Shown here piece after piece: positions 1 to 9,224 of a DNA stretch of 64,000 nucleotides; within the stretch, counting starts at the first letter, position 1; every line of letters begins with the position of its first letter. The notes below the pieces were generated by a model. It made no database searches. It was not told where the DNA came from and saw only the letters and a program-made list of their open reading frames with translations. Origin of the DNA: Komagataella phaffii GS115. Its lineage: Eukaryota > Ascomycota > Pichiomycetes > Pichiales > Pichiaceae. Location: NCBI RefSeq assembly GCF_000027005.1, contig NC_012965.1, positions 1,475,001-1,539,000 on the forward strand. Reading direction: 5' to 3'. Made by a program: the position numbers and the translations under genes.

Positions 1-1
1 T

Positions 2-433
2 CAGACGGAGTCGGTTTCATCTCTCAGTTTTAACAATTCTGCTAGTGTAGAACCATCTTCTGTCCAGCAGGGACTTCGAAAGTCATCCAATGCGTCGTCG
101 GCACAGGTGCCAGAGCATAAATATATGGCAGATGACGATAAGAGAAGAAGGAACACTGCAGCCTCTGCCAGGTTCCGTATAAAAAAGAAGATGAAAGAGC
201 AAGCTATGGAGCGCAATATAAAGGAGCTGACGGAGAATGCTGAAAAGTTGGAACTAAAAATCCAAAGGCTTGAAATGGAAAATAGATTATTACGCAACTT
301 GGTTGTGGAAAAAGGTGCCCAGAGGGACTCTCAAGATTTGGAGAGACTTCGTCGTAAGGCACAGCTGAAAACTGATAACTCCGAGTCCGGGGCTTCGAAT
401 TTGGAACCAGTGTTGAAGCAGGAACCAATATGA
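2..433 (+). CDS. bZIP transcription factor, Cys3/Met4/Zip1 type (5' end missing)
   Basis: The reading frame is open from the left edge of the window to a TGA at 431-433, so only the last 143 residues are present. The visible part starts with a Ser-rich segment. It continues into a basic region KRRRNTAASARFRIKKK, which fits the bZIP signature N-x7-R, and then a leucine-zipper-like helix with Leu/Ile spaced through LTENAEKLELKIQRLEMENRLL. The NTAASARFR core is typical of fungal sulfur-metabolism regulators (Neurospora CYS-3, S. pombe Zip1, S. cerevisiae Met4/Met28) rather than Gcn4 or Yap proteins, so a role in sulfur-assimilation control is inferred. A C-terminal bZIP is usual for this group. 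Which paralogue it is cannot be told without the missing 5' part. Confidence 0.85.
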   Translation, partial: QTESVSSLSFNNSASVEPSSVQQGLRKSSNASSAQVPEHKYMADDDKRRRNTAASARFRIKKKMKEQAMERNIKELTENAEKLELKIQRLEMENRLLRNLVVEKGAQRDSQDLERLRRKAQLKTDNSESGASNLEPVLKQEPI

Positions 434-1019
434 GTCTTAAGGCGATGGGGTGAAATAGTCGTTCGTTTTTGTATACTACCCTTTGAAAGGGATTTATTGA
501 ATATTTAGTTTAAGTCTGATGATTAGATGCTCAGTTTGTGCTACTATGGATCCAGGACGAGGTAGTAAGGAATGCTAGAGACTTGCCGGTCTTAGGAAGC
601 CCATCCATGGGAGGGAGCCGTCTACCACATATTATTTCTAGTGTCGTTCAGGATCCCGGAAGTGGAACCTCTCTGAAAGAAGCGAAAAAAAAACTAGAAC
701 TATTTCAACGCTCGTAAATTAGACAATCGCTTGGAAGAGATAATGCCCATCAGTTTATCATCCGTTGTTGGCTTTTGTAGGGTCCCCAATGGCGTCATTA
801 AGGGTCTACCTCATGAGTCCCTCGTAGCATCGACCTGGCCCTCTCGGCCCAGATGTTCCTTGCAGTGTTCCGACATGCTTCAGGTTTTTTCGCGCGAGCT
901 TGTTTACACATCTCCTAAACAAGACATATCAGACAGCATTCTCATTTGGTTCATAATATCCAACTCAAACCATTGTTTCACCTCCGTCTATCAATCCTGA
1001 CCCTGAGTCTTCTGGTCAC
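434..1019. other. Intergenic region, 586 bp
   Basis: This stretch holds the 3' flank of the bZIP gene and the 5' flank of the next gene. It contains an 85-codon ATG reading frame (743-1000) that resembles no family I know and ends 19 bases before the downstream ATG. I treat it as leader or promoter sequence. No RNA gene or clear TATA box was seen. Confidence 0.5.
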
Positions 1020-2756
1020 ATGATTGCGTCAGTCAAGGATCTACCAGATATACCAGATGACTTACAAAGCATCAGCTCTCAGCTACCCTCCTTGCCCTCT
1101 ACAGTGATATCAAACGTCTCTGGGACCAGCAACACATCACAGGAAAAAAGGGGAAGGAAGGCTGTGTACCCGCCTCTAAGTAGGACTCCCTCTCCCTTGA
1201 AGAGCGTCCAAAGCAGGGATTCGTCAATTTTTAGTGCAAGTTTAGGACCATCTCCTAGGAAGAAACTGGATGTGTACGTCAGACCTGATGATGTTAACCT
1301 TTCAGATAAATACCAGTTACCTGTTCCTTTGGAAATAAAGTTCCCGGACAAACTCAGCAAACAGAATCGAAAACGACAATCTGACACATTCATCTTAACG
1401 GGCGATGGGTATCAGGCTGTCGAATCTGTAAATCCTACTCCTGGTATTTCACGAGACTCATCTTTAGAGAGAAAACTTCCCAAATCACATTTGCTGTCGA
1501 AAGCTGACTGTTTGCATCCAGAGAAAGTAACTGCTGTTCGAGATCCGTCTCCATTGAGACACCAGACTAGGTTGGATAGTGGCCAGTCGGCGCATTCTAA
1601 AGCTTCCTCTCAAGGGAATAGCATGTCTGGTGAGCAACAATCTGCTAGGAAGACTCCCTCCCGTCGTGGTCATCAAAGTGAGCTTAGTCAGAGTGATAGA
1701 ATTTCGTTGAGAAATAACATTTTTACCGATGACAACGACGAGAACTCACTCCAAATTGAAGCTACAAGAACACCTTCTGCTAGAAATATCGATGAATCTA
1801 GTCTGGCATCGATAACTTTTCATTCCGTTAACAATTCCATGGCTCACTCAAAGTCTCCTTCAAAATCAGATATTGAGTCCCGTCAATCATTGAGAGATGA
1901 TATATTCCAGCAACCTAATATTCAGCATGAAGACCCCTCATGTATGGGCTCAACCAATATGGGGGAAGAAAATTATACTATAGAATCCGATCAGGCTGAT
2001 AAGCAAGTAAACATTTTGATAGATCTTTCTGGAAAGGAAGACACTATCTCATTGGTTAGCAGTCCGTCACTTAACACTAATGGGTCGATTATCAGAAGAA
2101 GAATCGCAAATGGAAAGGTAGTGGATGTTGTTTTGGTTGATGATGAACCCAGCTCTCTTGCTAGAGCAGACTCAACCATCTCAGATCATGAATTAAATCG
2201 TATTTATTCATTGTATTATAATGGCGGTCGAAACTTTTCAAACAAACAACCCACTCTTAGAAGCGTGTCTAATGCCAGCGCCAGATCAGAATTAAGTTTT
2301 GTTCCTGGAGATGAAACCGAGATTTTACAGAAACGAACGGTAAGTGGACTAAATCGTGTCACATATAGCGATTTCGGCTCTGATACAGATTTATTGCATC
2401 AATCAGCAACTTACCACTGTTTGGATGATGATACGGATACATCCATAATAACAAATATAAACGAAACTGCCATTCCCAATAATGAAATGGAAGATGAAGA
2501 TAAAGAAGTCAATTTCCTCGCAGACGATCTTAGTGCACTTGGAAGTGCTTTAAAAGACAACGACTACAAACCTCAGTTCAATTTGCCATACTTAGTTTTT
2601 CCTAAAGACAAAGTCAACTCTACAGTTTTGAAGACAACTAAGATTAGGACGCCTTATCAACCCCAATATCAGCCTCCTGTGGTCAGGCAAGATGAAAACT
2701 TTAGCTTTGAGGCTGCAAACACAAATTTTCACACTTGGAAACGTCAAGAGAAATGA
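1020..2756 (+). CDS. Hypothetical Ser-rich, largely disordered protein
   Basis: A 578-residue protein that I do not recognise. Most of it is Ser/Thr/Asn/Asp-rich with many SP and TP sites (SRTPSPLKS, KTPSRRG, SKSPSKS), so it is probably disordered and phosphorylated by proline-directed kinases. Two stretches look more constrained. One is near residues 87-130 (LPVPLEIKFPDKLSKQNRKR). The other is the C-terminal ~90 residues, where an acidic patch precedes a segment containing FLADDLSALG and FNLPYLVF. This layout resembles yeast cortical or bud-neck scaffold proteins, but that is only an impression. ATG 1020 is the first ATG in this frame after an in-frame stop at 954-956. The gene is convergent with the next one, with 47 bp between their stops. 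Confidence 0.7.
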   Translation: MIASVKDLPDIPDDLQSISSQLPSLPSTVISNVSGTSNTSQEKRGRKAVYPPLSRTPSPLKSVQSRDSSIFSASLGPSPRKKLDVYVRPDDVNLSDKYQLPVPLEIKFPDKLSKQNRKRQSDTFILTGDGYQAVESVNPTPGISRDSSLERKLPKSHLLSKADCLHPEKVTAVRDPSPLRHQTRLDSGQSAHSKASSQGNSMSGEQQSARKTPSRRGHQSELSQSDRISLRNNIFTDDNDENSLQIEATRTPSARNIDESSLASITFHSVNNSMAHSKSPSKSDIESRQSLRDDIFQQPNIQHEDPSCMGSTNMGEENYTIESDQADKQVNILIDLSGKEDTISLVSSPSLNTNGSIIRRRIANGKVVDVVLVDDEPSSLARADSTISDHELNRIYSLYYNGGRNFSNKQPTLRSVSNASARSELSFVPGDETEILQKRTVSGLNRVTYSDFGSDTDLLHQSATYHCLDDDTDTSIITNINETAIPNNEMEDEDKEVNFLADDLSALGSALKDNDYKPQFNLPYLVFPKDKVNSTVLKTTKIRTPYQPQYQPPVVRQDENFSFEAANTNFHTWKRQEK

Positions 2757-2803
2757 TAAATTAATGCTTCAATTATTTTCAACTAGTATGCATGCTACTC
2801 AAC

Positions 2804-5029
2804 CTAAAAATTACTGATATGTGTTTCCAACGGAGACTGTGTGCCGTCGTAAGAACCTTCACTGATTGTAGTTAAAGGAGAATCTGGATGATTCTTAAAC
2901 CCAAGAAAGGGTGGCATTTCATTAAATGTGATTGGAGTTATCAGTTCTCCGTTTGTGTTTTTGAATGAATCGTCCGACTCTCTAGAAGATGACGATGAAT
3001 CGGAGCCAAGGCCATGAATTGTTTGCAAAGTTGGAACTTGATGATGGAAAAGGGTCACAGTTTTATTGTTCTGTTCAAATCGATTAGACCTGGGTTTTAC
3101 GGACCCCAGAATGGGGACTCCGTTTCTCTTATTTGGTTTATTGATCATTGATTTGAATCTCCGGAAACCTTCACATTCTTTTATATCATACTCACTTGGG
3201 GTCTGTACTCCTTGAAATGATCTGCTTCTTCGACACTCTGAGACATTGATATCCTCCGGAATCCTATTAACTTCATCCAAATACAAATCTTCTGAAGTTG
3301 GTACCCTTAGCTGACCGGATAGAAGTGTACTTTCGGATTTATCATCATCTGGGAACCACGAATATCGACTAGTAAAACTAGTGTCTTCTGTAGTAGCAAG
3401 CTGATGATACTTGATACTTTTACCGGGGTACAAGAACGTGTTGGGCTTGATGGTAACTGGTGGTGCTTTGGCCTTCTCTTGAGTCAATTTCTCCTCCTCT
3501 TTATTCTCTGCTTTTGCTAATAACGATAAGATGTTATTTGTTGGCTGTGTATCCGATGGAGATGGTGATGGAGATTGAGATGATGGTTGTGTGTTGAGTC
3601 GTTCTTGCGATTGCTTAGCTTCAGCATTCTGCAAAAAATCAAAAAGTCCTTTGGGAGGTTCACTGGTAGGGACTTTGAGGTTTTCCTTGGGGCGACCTAG
3701 TTCATTAAACAGATCATGCTCCTTCGTGTCTTTATTGGCAGTTTCTTGATCTTTCTTCGGAGGTGGCTGGACACCTGCTTGAGCTTCAGCTTTATCCAGA
3801 TACCCAAACAAGTCCATGCTAGGTTTCTCAGGTGTCAGTGAGTCCCTTTCCAAACTAGTAGATAAAGGGGGTTCAATCTTGGATTGGCTAATATTGACCG
3901 CTTCCCACTTCTCCTTGCAATCGTCCTGGCACACAGGTTCATTCTCCTCTTCGTCCTCATCTTCAAATAGATTTCTATTGAACAATTCTTCAGTATCATC
4001 CCCTAAATCATCATCATCATAATTAAAGTCTTCTTGAAAGTCTTCCATATTGAAGTCAGATCCCAGGAAATTCTTTTGTAACTGAGCCTCATGTTTAGAC
4101 TTTATTTTATCTTCCTCTACTTGTAGCTGTGCTTGGCTCTTGTAATACCGAATGGAGGTGTTTCTACAGCTTTTCCAGTTCTCCTCGAAAGAAAAGTCAG
4201 AAACGGACGATAAATCACTTGGGGGATCTTCGTCATGCTGGGGTGGTTGATCGTAGAACTCTGAAGAAATCTGCTGATCTATGGGAGTGACAGGCACAAT
4301 GTTCTCATCCGCTTCATCCTTGAATATGTCAACTTTCAGGTTTAATGCAGGCACTGACTGCTTCGTGGGCTCTTTTCGGGATGAATAAATTGAAGATGAA
4401 CTCTTGTCGAAGGAGAACTGTGAATCATTTGAATTGGGATCTTCCTTCGATCTCGCAGGCTTTGAAGCACCCGGGTCTAGAGCAACCGTCCCCACGCTCT
4501 TGTAGCGTGGCCAAAAGGGGTTCTCGATCAAATCGTTACTCGACCTTGAAAAATCATTATTGATTCTATCAACTATTTCAGGTTTAATTTCATTCTTTTT
4601 GGAAGTGCCTGGTTTGCTTCCCCAGTCATACGTTCGGGTACCGACGATGGTCGGCCTTATATTATCGGAACTCATGGATGCTTTCAGTCTTGGAATGCTC
4701 TCGGGCGAACTATTTTGTTTGTTCAATTTGCCCAGCTTGGTGCCCAACAACGGCAGGCCGTGTGGGCTTTCATGGGTGGAAATCTTTACCGTTGGTGAAA
4801 CTGGAGACAGATTGGAGGAAGATCTCTTGTGTTTCATGAACACCTTGATGGGGTTTTTGCTCTTCCTCTCTGTAGTGATAGATGACGGAGAAGACGGGGC
4901 AGTGACAGATGGTTTTGGCACAAATTCTCCATGAAGTTCGGCATATCTGCTCGGTATCTGAGGGGGAGCCAGCCCGGATTCACTTCCGAGAGAAGACTCT
5001 CTCTTGTGTGATCTCATAAATGACCTCAT
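2804..5029 (-). CDS. Hypothetical Ser-rich/acidic protein with a thrice-repeated short motif
   Basis: A 741-residue protein that I do not recognise. The N-terminus is basic and Ser-rich (MRSFMRSHKRESS, then FMKHKRSSS near residue 64). Residues ~326-372 are strongly acidic. Residues ~406-510 carry three copies of a short hydrophobic/AEA motif: DLFGYLDKAEA at 406-416, LFDFLQNAEAK at 462-472 and ILSLLAKAENK at 500-510. They are separated by Pro/Gln/Ser linkers, which suggests repeated docking sites for a partner. A C-terminal block, EGFRRFKSMINKP near 620-632 followed by GVPILGSV, looks conserved. The protein is probably cytosolic or cortical with no enzymatic fold. The gene is convergent with the preceding one and is followed upstream by NIP1 on the same strand. 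Confidence 0.7.
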   Translation of the reverse strand: MRSFMRSHKRESSLGSESGLAPPQIPSRYAELHGEFVPKPSVTAPSSPSSITTERKSKNPIKVFMKHKRSSSNLSPVSPTVKISTHESPHGLPLLGTKLGKLNKQNSSPESIPRLKASMSSDNIRPTIVGTRTYDWGSKPGTSKKNEIKPEIVDRINNDFSRSSNDLIENPFWPRYKSVGTVALDPGASKPARSKEDPNSNDSQFSFDKSSSSIYSSRKEPTKQSVPALNLKVDIFKDEADENIVPVTPIDQQISSEFYDQPPQHDEDPPSDLSSVSDFSFEENWKSCRNTSIRYYKSQAQLQVEEDKIKSKHEAQLQKNFLGSDFNMEDFQEDFNYDDDDLGDDTEELFNRNLFEDEDEEENEPVCQDDCKEKWEAVNISQSKIEPPLSTSLERDSLTPEKPSMDLFGYLDKAEAQAGVQPPPKKDQETANKDTKEHDLFNELGRPKENLKVPTSEPPKGLFDFLQNAEAKQSQERLNTQPSSQSPSPSPSDTQPTNNILSLLAKAENKEEEKLTQEKAKAPPVTIKPNTFLYPGKSIKYHQLATTEDTSFTSRYSWFPDDDKSESTLLSGQLRVPTSEDLYLDEVNRIPEDINVSECRRSRSFQGVQTPSEYDIKECEGFRRFKSMINKPNKRNGVPILGSVKPRSNRFEQNNKTVTLFHHQVPTLQTIHGLGSDSSSSSRESDDSFKNTNGELITPITFNEMPPFLGFKNHPDSPLTTISEGSYDGTQSPLETHISNF

Positions 5030-5268
5030 ACTGGAGTTTTATAGTTAGAAACTTCTAACTGGAGGTGAGATGGCGCTGTAACGTAAGAGGGATGACGCCG
5101 TACTCAGATTTAGACACAGGGCAGGGCTGAAGAAGAATAAAGATTTCAAAGGTAGGGTCGCTAAAAGGGTACTTAATGCATGTCAAGCACAATTTCCCGT
5201 TTGGGAATGATTATGCAAGGTTGCCTCTTTCGGAACTGAAAAGCGTTCGATAAAACTCGGGTTTCTAC

Positions 5269-7701
5269 TTATTTACTATAGATCTTCTTTTGGTCTTTGA
5301 CATTGGAAGACTGGCTTTGATGTCCACCAGATGCAAGTCTTTCGTTTCGCTCAGCCAGCTGTTGGCATCTGTCGGCTAAGGAAAGGGCAAGTTCGTGGAG
5401 CTTGGAAAACTCGTAATCCTTGGAAAGATCAATCGACTGGTTGAACTGGTCTAAAGATGCACTGATCTCGTCGTTGTAGATCATCTTGGATACAACAGCA
5501 AGAACTTTGGCTTCGGGGAGTTTGAACAAACTTGCAAGTTGCTTGACAGACAACTTCTCATAGAAGAATATGTTGGCAAAGATGTAGCTTCTCAGTCCCT
5601 CAGTCTGAAACTTCTCATACAACATCTCCTTGATGCCAGTAGCATTGTTGAACAGACTCCAGATGTTAATAGATGAAATGAAGTTGATTGCCTGTTCCCA
5701 TTTTCCAGCCTGCAAGGAAGAGGCTGCCCTCATGATGTAATCCTTCGTCGACTCAGGAGGTCCAATGAAAACTTGTCTGTTGTAGTAATCTAGCGTACGT
5801 CTGAAAGATTTCGTAGCTTGTAGTTTGTTTGAAACTTTTCTGCCAGAACTCTGCTGGATAATTTGAGGAATCTCCAACAAAAGAGACGCTGTAAGGTACA
5901 CACAATCTAAAAGCTCCAAATTAATGTGCATGTGGAAAGGAACCAATCTCTGTTTGTCAATTTGAGAGGCAGGCTGTTGTCTTTGGTTGGATCCCTGACC
6001 AAGTAGCTCCTTCTGTTTTTGAGAAGTGCAAATCTCTTGCAAAATCTGCTGACTTTCAGTTAGCAAGCCTGCTCTGAAAGCACACAATCCCAATTGAACT
6101 AAAGCTCTATTGAAAAGTACTTGCAATGGAATATCAGAAGTGTGAATGGTAGATTGTAAATGGGACATTAAGAACATGTCTCGTGCCTTGTAATACTGGT
6201 CATTGAACGAATAGTAGTAGATTTGACATAACATGGCTTTTTTCCTGAAAATGGAGTTTGTTTGTTTGTATAGCAAAGATGAAAGATGGTTTATAAGTCC
6301 ATTGCAGTACTCCAGCTCATCGTCTGACTCTTCGAACTTAGGGTAGATCAACGATTGCTTGTTCGTCAGCTTAGACCATCCGACCTTCTCACTGATGATA
6401 ATCAGCTTGGTAGGCTTGTAATAAAGATTCTCTAATCTCTTTAACACGACCCTAGCTAGCTGTTCACCCTCCTTCTGTGAGTAGGCAGCAGGCTCGATTA
6501 TGGATTCCAAGTACAATTGGTTGGCTAGGAGTAGTTGATAAACAGTTGACTGGTCCTTTAATCTGTCAACATATTCGGTAGCATGAGGATCTGTCGATTG
6601 CAAAGACTTGGTCAGCTCATCATCCAATCTCTCAACCAAAGCTGTCACAGATCCCAAAATGTGTTTGACACCATTCTTATCAGCTTCTGGCTCTTGACCC
6701 AATTCGTCTGTTGCGGTAGCCAGCTCTGTGACAACGTACTCATTACGGACCTTCTCCAAAATTTTCAGAAGGGCGATAATTTCATTCTTGGCCTTTGTCC
6801 ATTGGTCGATTGGCATAGATTGGACAAGAGAGGAACTTTCAAATCTCAGTGGAATTAACATCAAATACACCAAAATGGAATGGAAATCGTTTCCCTTTGC
6901 ATCTTGAACTAACTCTTCCAAAGTGGCTATTTGCTCGTCTCTATCTACGTTCTTCTTACCACGAGTTTCTTGAATGGTTCTCAGGGAAGTGATAAGCTCG
7001 TCGATAAGAGCCTTGGAAGGCTTGGGAGTATTCTCTTCTGATTGCTCGTCCAACTCTTTCTCAAATGTCTCGGGGTTGGCTCTGTACTGCTCGATTGCAG
7101 CGGCGTGTTCTTTAACAAACCTTCTCGTTCTTTGCTTAGTTGTGTTGAAAGCTCTGGAACTATCAGCCTTCAAGGCTTTGATCTCCTCATTACCAATTTC
7201 AGAAATAGTGCTGTCCAACTCTGCGATCATGCTGATATACAGTCTTGGGATACCTAAGTTCTGTTGACGAGCCTTGGTTAAAAGCTTATTCAACTTGTCA
7301 AACTCAGCTAACAACCCGATCCATTCCTTGACATCTCTTCTGATTTCGATCTTGTCTACGAGACTTCTCATTTCATCTAAAAGTTTATCCTTTGAACTTT
7401 TCACCACTTTCTTACCCTCTCCTTCGCTTTCACTGTCCTCATCGCTGTAATTGTTCTTAGCAAAAGAGCTCTTCAAGAAGTAGGAGGGCCCGCGAGCTCT
7501 AGCTCCATAATCGTCGTCACTGGAGTCGTCAGACTCTTCTTCAGTGGCGAACACTGAATCACTACTTTCGTCATTGTCTTGCTCTGCCTCTTGCTCATCA
7601 GCACTGGAATTGATGAGCTCCTCTTCGGAAGTTGACAAGAGCTCTTCGTCCGATGACGATAGATCCGAGTCTGAATAACCTGACGCAAAGAAACGGGACA
7701 T
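5269..7701 (-). CDS. NIP1: eIF3 subunit c (NIP1)
   Basis: An 810-residue protein, about the length of S. cerevisiae Nip1. The N-terminus MSRFFASGYSDSDLSSSDEE is the characteristic start of eIF3c, followed by a very acidic, Ser-rich segment to about residue 95. In the family this segment binds eIF1 and eIF5 in the multifactor complex. The central part is helical. The C-terminal third carries the PCI domain (around EKLSVKQLASLFKLPEAKV), which joins eIF3a and eIF3b in the scaffold. It acts in the cytoplasm, in 43S recruitment and start-codon selection. The ATG complement at 7699-7701 is the only sensible start. It is divergent from NCS6, with 357 bp shared. Confidence 0.97.
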   Translation of the reverse strand: MSRFFASGYSDSDLSSSDEELLSTSEEELINSSADEQEAEQDNDESSDSVFATEEESDDSSDDDYGARARGPSYFLKSSFAKNNYSDEDSESEGEGKKVVKSSKDKLLDEMRSLVDKIEIRRDVKEWIGLLAEFDKLNKLLTKARQQNLGIPRLYISMIAELDSTISEIGNEEIKALKADSSRAFNTTKQRTRRFVKEHAAAIEQYRANPETFEKELDEQSEENTPKPSKALIDELITSLRTIQETRGKKNVDRDEQIATLEELVQDAKGNDFHSILVYLMLIPLRFESSSLVQSMPIDQWTKAKNEIIALLKILEKVRNEYVVTELATATDELGQEPEADKNGVKHILGSVTALVERLDDELTKSLQSTDPHATEYVDRLKDQSTVYQLLLANQLYLESIIEPAAYSQKEGEQLARVVLKRLENLYYKPTKLIIISEKVGWSKLTNKQSLIYPKFEESDDELEYCNGLINHLSSLLYKQTNSIFRKKAMLCQIYYYSFNDQYYKARDMFLMSHLQSTIHTSDIPLQVLFNRALVQLGLCAFRAGLLTESQQILQEICTSQKQKELLGQGSNQRQQPASQIDKQRLVPFHMHINLELLDCVYLTASLLLEIPQIIQQSSGRKVSNKLQATKSFRRTLDYYNRQVFIGPPESTKDYIMRAASSLQAGKWEQAINFISSINIWSLFNNATGIKEMLYEKFQTEGLRSYIFANIFFYEKLSVKQLASLFKLPEAKVLAVVSKMIYNDEISASLDQFNQSIDLSKDYEFSKLHELALSLADRCQQLAERNERLASGGHQSQSSNVKDQKKIYSK

Positions 7702-8058
7702 CTCTGTTTAATGTTTGGCTGGTGGAAAAGAAAAAAAAATTTGCTTACCTCGAGTGAGATCAAATGCTGCGTAAACTTTAGTCTGATTATGTAAGCTGCT
7801 AGAATATGAAGTGAAGTGAAAAATTGAGTTGAAACGGCTGTTTAGCGTTTCAAAAGCTTAGATTATGGAATAAATGGTTCCCCTAACATGCGTGTCATTG
7901 TAAAAAGCATACTTTAGCACGTAAAGGTCAGCAAAACGGGAGTTAATCAACTCATCATTTTCCCCACCAACCTCTCTCTATCTAGCGAACGTTCTGAAAT
8001 TATTTTTTTTTATCTCTTTGAATACTATCCTGGCTGGAATCATCAAACTGCTCTTGCA
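7702..8058. promoter_or_regulatory. Divergent promoter region NIP1 / NCS6
   Basis: 357 bp between two divergent start codons. It holds A/T-rich stretches (an A tract near 7730, a T tract near 8002-8010) typical of yeast promoters. No specific factor site was recognised with confidence. Confidence 0.6.
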
Positions 8059-9147
8059 ATGGCTTTCAACCCAAAGACTGCCTGTCATTTATGTCATAGC
8101 CGTAAGGCTGTTATGAAAAGACCAAAAACGCTTCAGAAACTATGCAAGGAATGCTTTTACAATGTCTTTGAGACCGAAATTCATAATACTATCATCAGCG
8201 CAAATCTCTTTCACAAGGGGGAAAGAGTTGCCATAGGTGCATCCGGTGGTAAAGACAGCACTGTGCTTGCCCACATTTTAAAAACGTTGAATGAAAGGTA
8301 TGACTATGGCTTGGAACTGGTTCTCTTGTCTATCGATGAAGGAATCGTTGGCTATCGAGATGACAGTCTTGCCACTGTTAAAAGAAACAAAGAACAATAC
8401 CAGATGCCGCTAGAGATCGTATCATATAAAGAACTCTATTCTTGGTCTATGGACGAAATTGTGGCCTGTGCTGGGATACGGAGTAGTTGTACCTATTGTG
8501 GGGTTTTAAGAAGGCAAGCGCTAGATAGGGGTGCTGCTAGGTTAGGTATAGCACATGTGGTCACTGGTCACAACGCGGACGATATGGCAGAGACAGTACT
8601 TATGAATCTTCTCAGAGGAGATGTGAACAGATTAGAGTCCAGCACCAACATTATTACACAGTCTTCGGGATCTCCTATCAAGAGATCGAAACCATTCAAG
8701 TACACATACGAAAAGGAAATTGTGCTTTATGCACACTACAAAAAACTGGATTATTTCTCTACAGAATGCACATACGCTCCAGAAGCATTTAGAGGAACGG
8801 CTAGAACTCTTTTGAAATCGTTAGAAGCCATTAAACCGTCCTGTATAATAGACATCATTCAAAGTGGAGAAAATTTCAAACTTAAGCCCAAGAAACAGCG
8901 TAAGAACGTTGTCAAGAGAAACACTGCCCAAGAGATTGAAGTGCGAGGAGATGGCTCCGTTTCACTGAACAAAGATGGCAATAAGTGTGAAAGCTGTGGT
9001 TATCTATCTACAAACAAAATTTGTAAAGCCTGCATTTTACTAAAGGGCTTGGAGTCATCCAGGGCTAAGGTACCTATCGAAGGTGGTAATATAGCTATCG
9101 ATGGGGCTGCCCAGGTGACGAAGAAGCTGGAAACTTTAAGCTTTTAA
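8059..9147 (+). CDS. NCS6: Cytoplasmic tRNA 2-thiolation protein 1 (NCS6/TUC1)
   Basis: A 362-residue protein of the TtcA/CTU1 family. With Ncs2 it makes the 2-thio group of mcm5s2U34 in tRNA-Lys(UUU), -Gln(UUG) and -Glu(UUC), taking sulfur from the Urm1 relay. Visible features are an N-terminal zinc-binding pair (C9xxC12 and C29xxC32), a PP-loop ATP-pyrophosphatase motif SGGKDS at residues 62-67, the catalytic-type CxxC in SSCTYCG near residue 150, the GHNADD motif, and a C-terminal zinc ribbon (CESCGY and CKAC). All expected motifs are present. A tRNA-Lys(UUU) gene, one of its substrates, lies 24 kb downstream; that is probably coincidence. Confidence 0.97.
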   Translation: MAFNPKTACHLCHSRKAVMKRPKTLQKLCKECFYNVFETEIHNTIISANLFHKGERVAIGASGGKDSTVLAHILKTLNERYDYGLELVLLSIDEGIVGYRDDSLATVKRNKEQYQMPLEIVSYKELYSWSMDEIVACAGIRSSCTYCGVLRRQALDRGAARLGIAHVVTGHNADDMAETVLMNLLRGDVNRLESSTNIITQSSGSPIKRSKPFKYTYEKEIVLYAHYKKLDYFSTECTYAPEAFRGTARTLLKSLEAIKPSCIIDIIQSGENFKLKPKKQRKNVVKRNTAQEIEVRGDGSVSLNKDGNKCESCGYLSTNKICKACILLKGLESSRAKVPIEGGNIAIDGAAQVTKKLETLSF

Positions 9148-9224
9148 ATTGCAATTAGAAAGTGCAGTCTAAAGCACATGTATCATAATACGCATTATAT
9201 TTATTGTATTTATTTTTCATCTTT

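Noticed and set aside
731..1000. 89-codon plus-strand frame before the 1020 gene
   Set aside because: The frame begins at a TTG; from its first ATG (743) it is 85 codons with no domain, signal or compositional hint of coding. Treated as leader or promoter.
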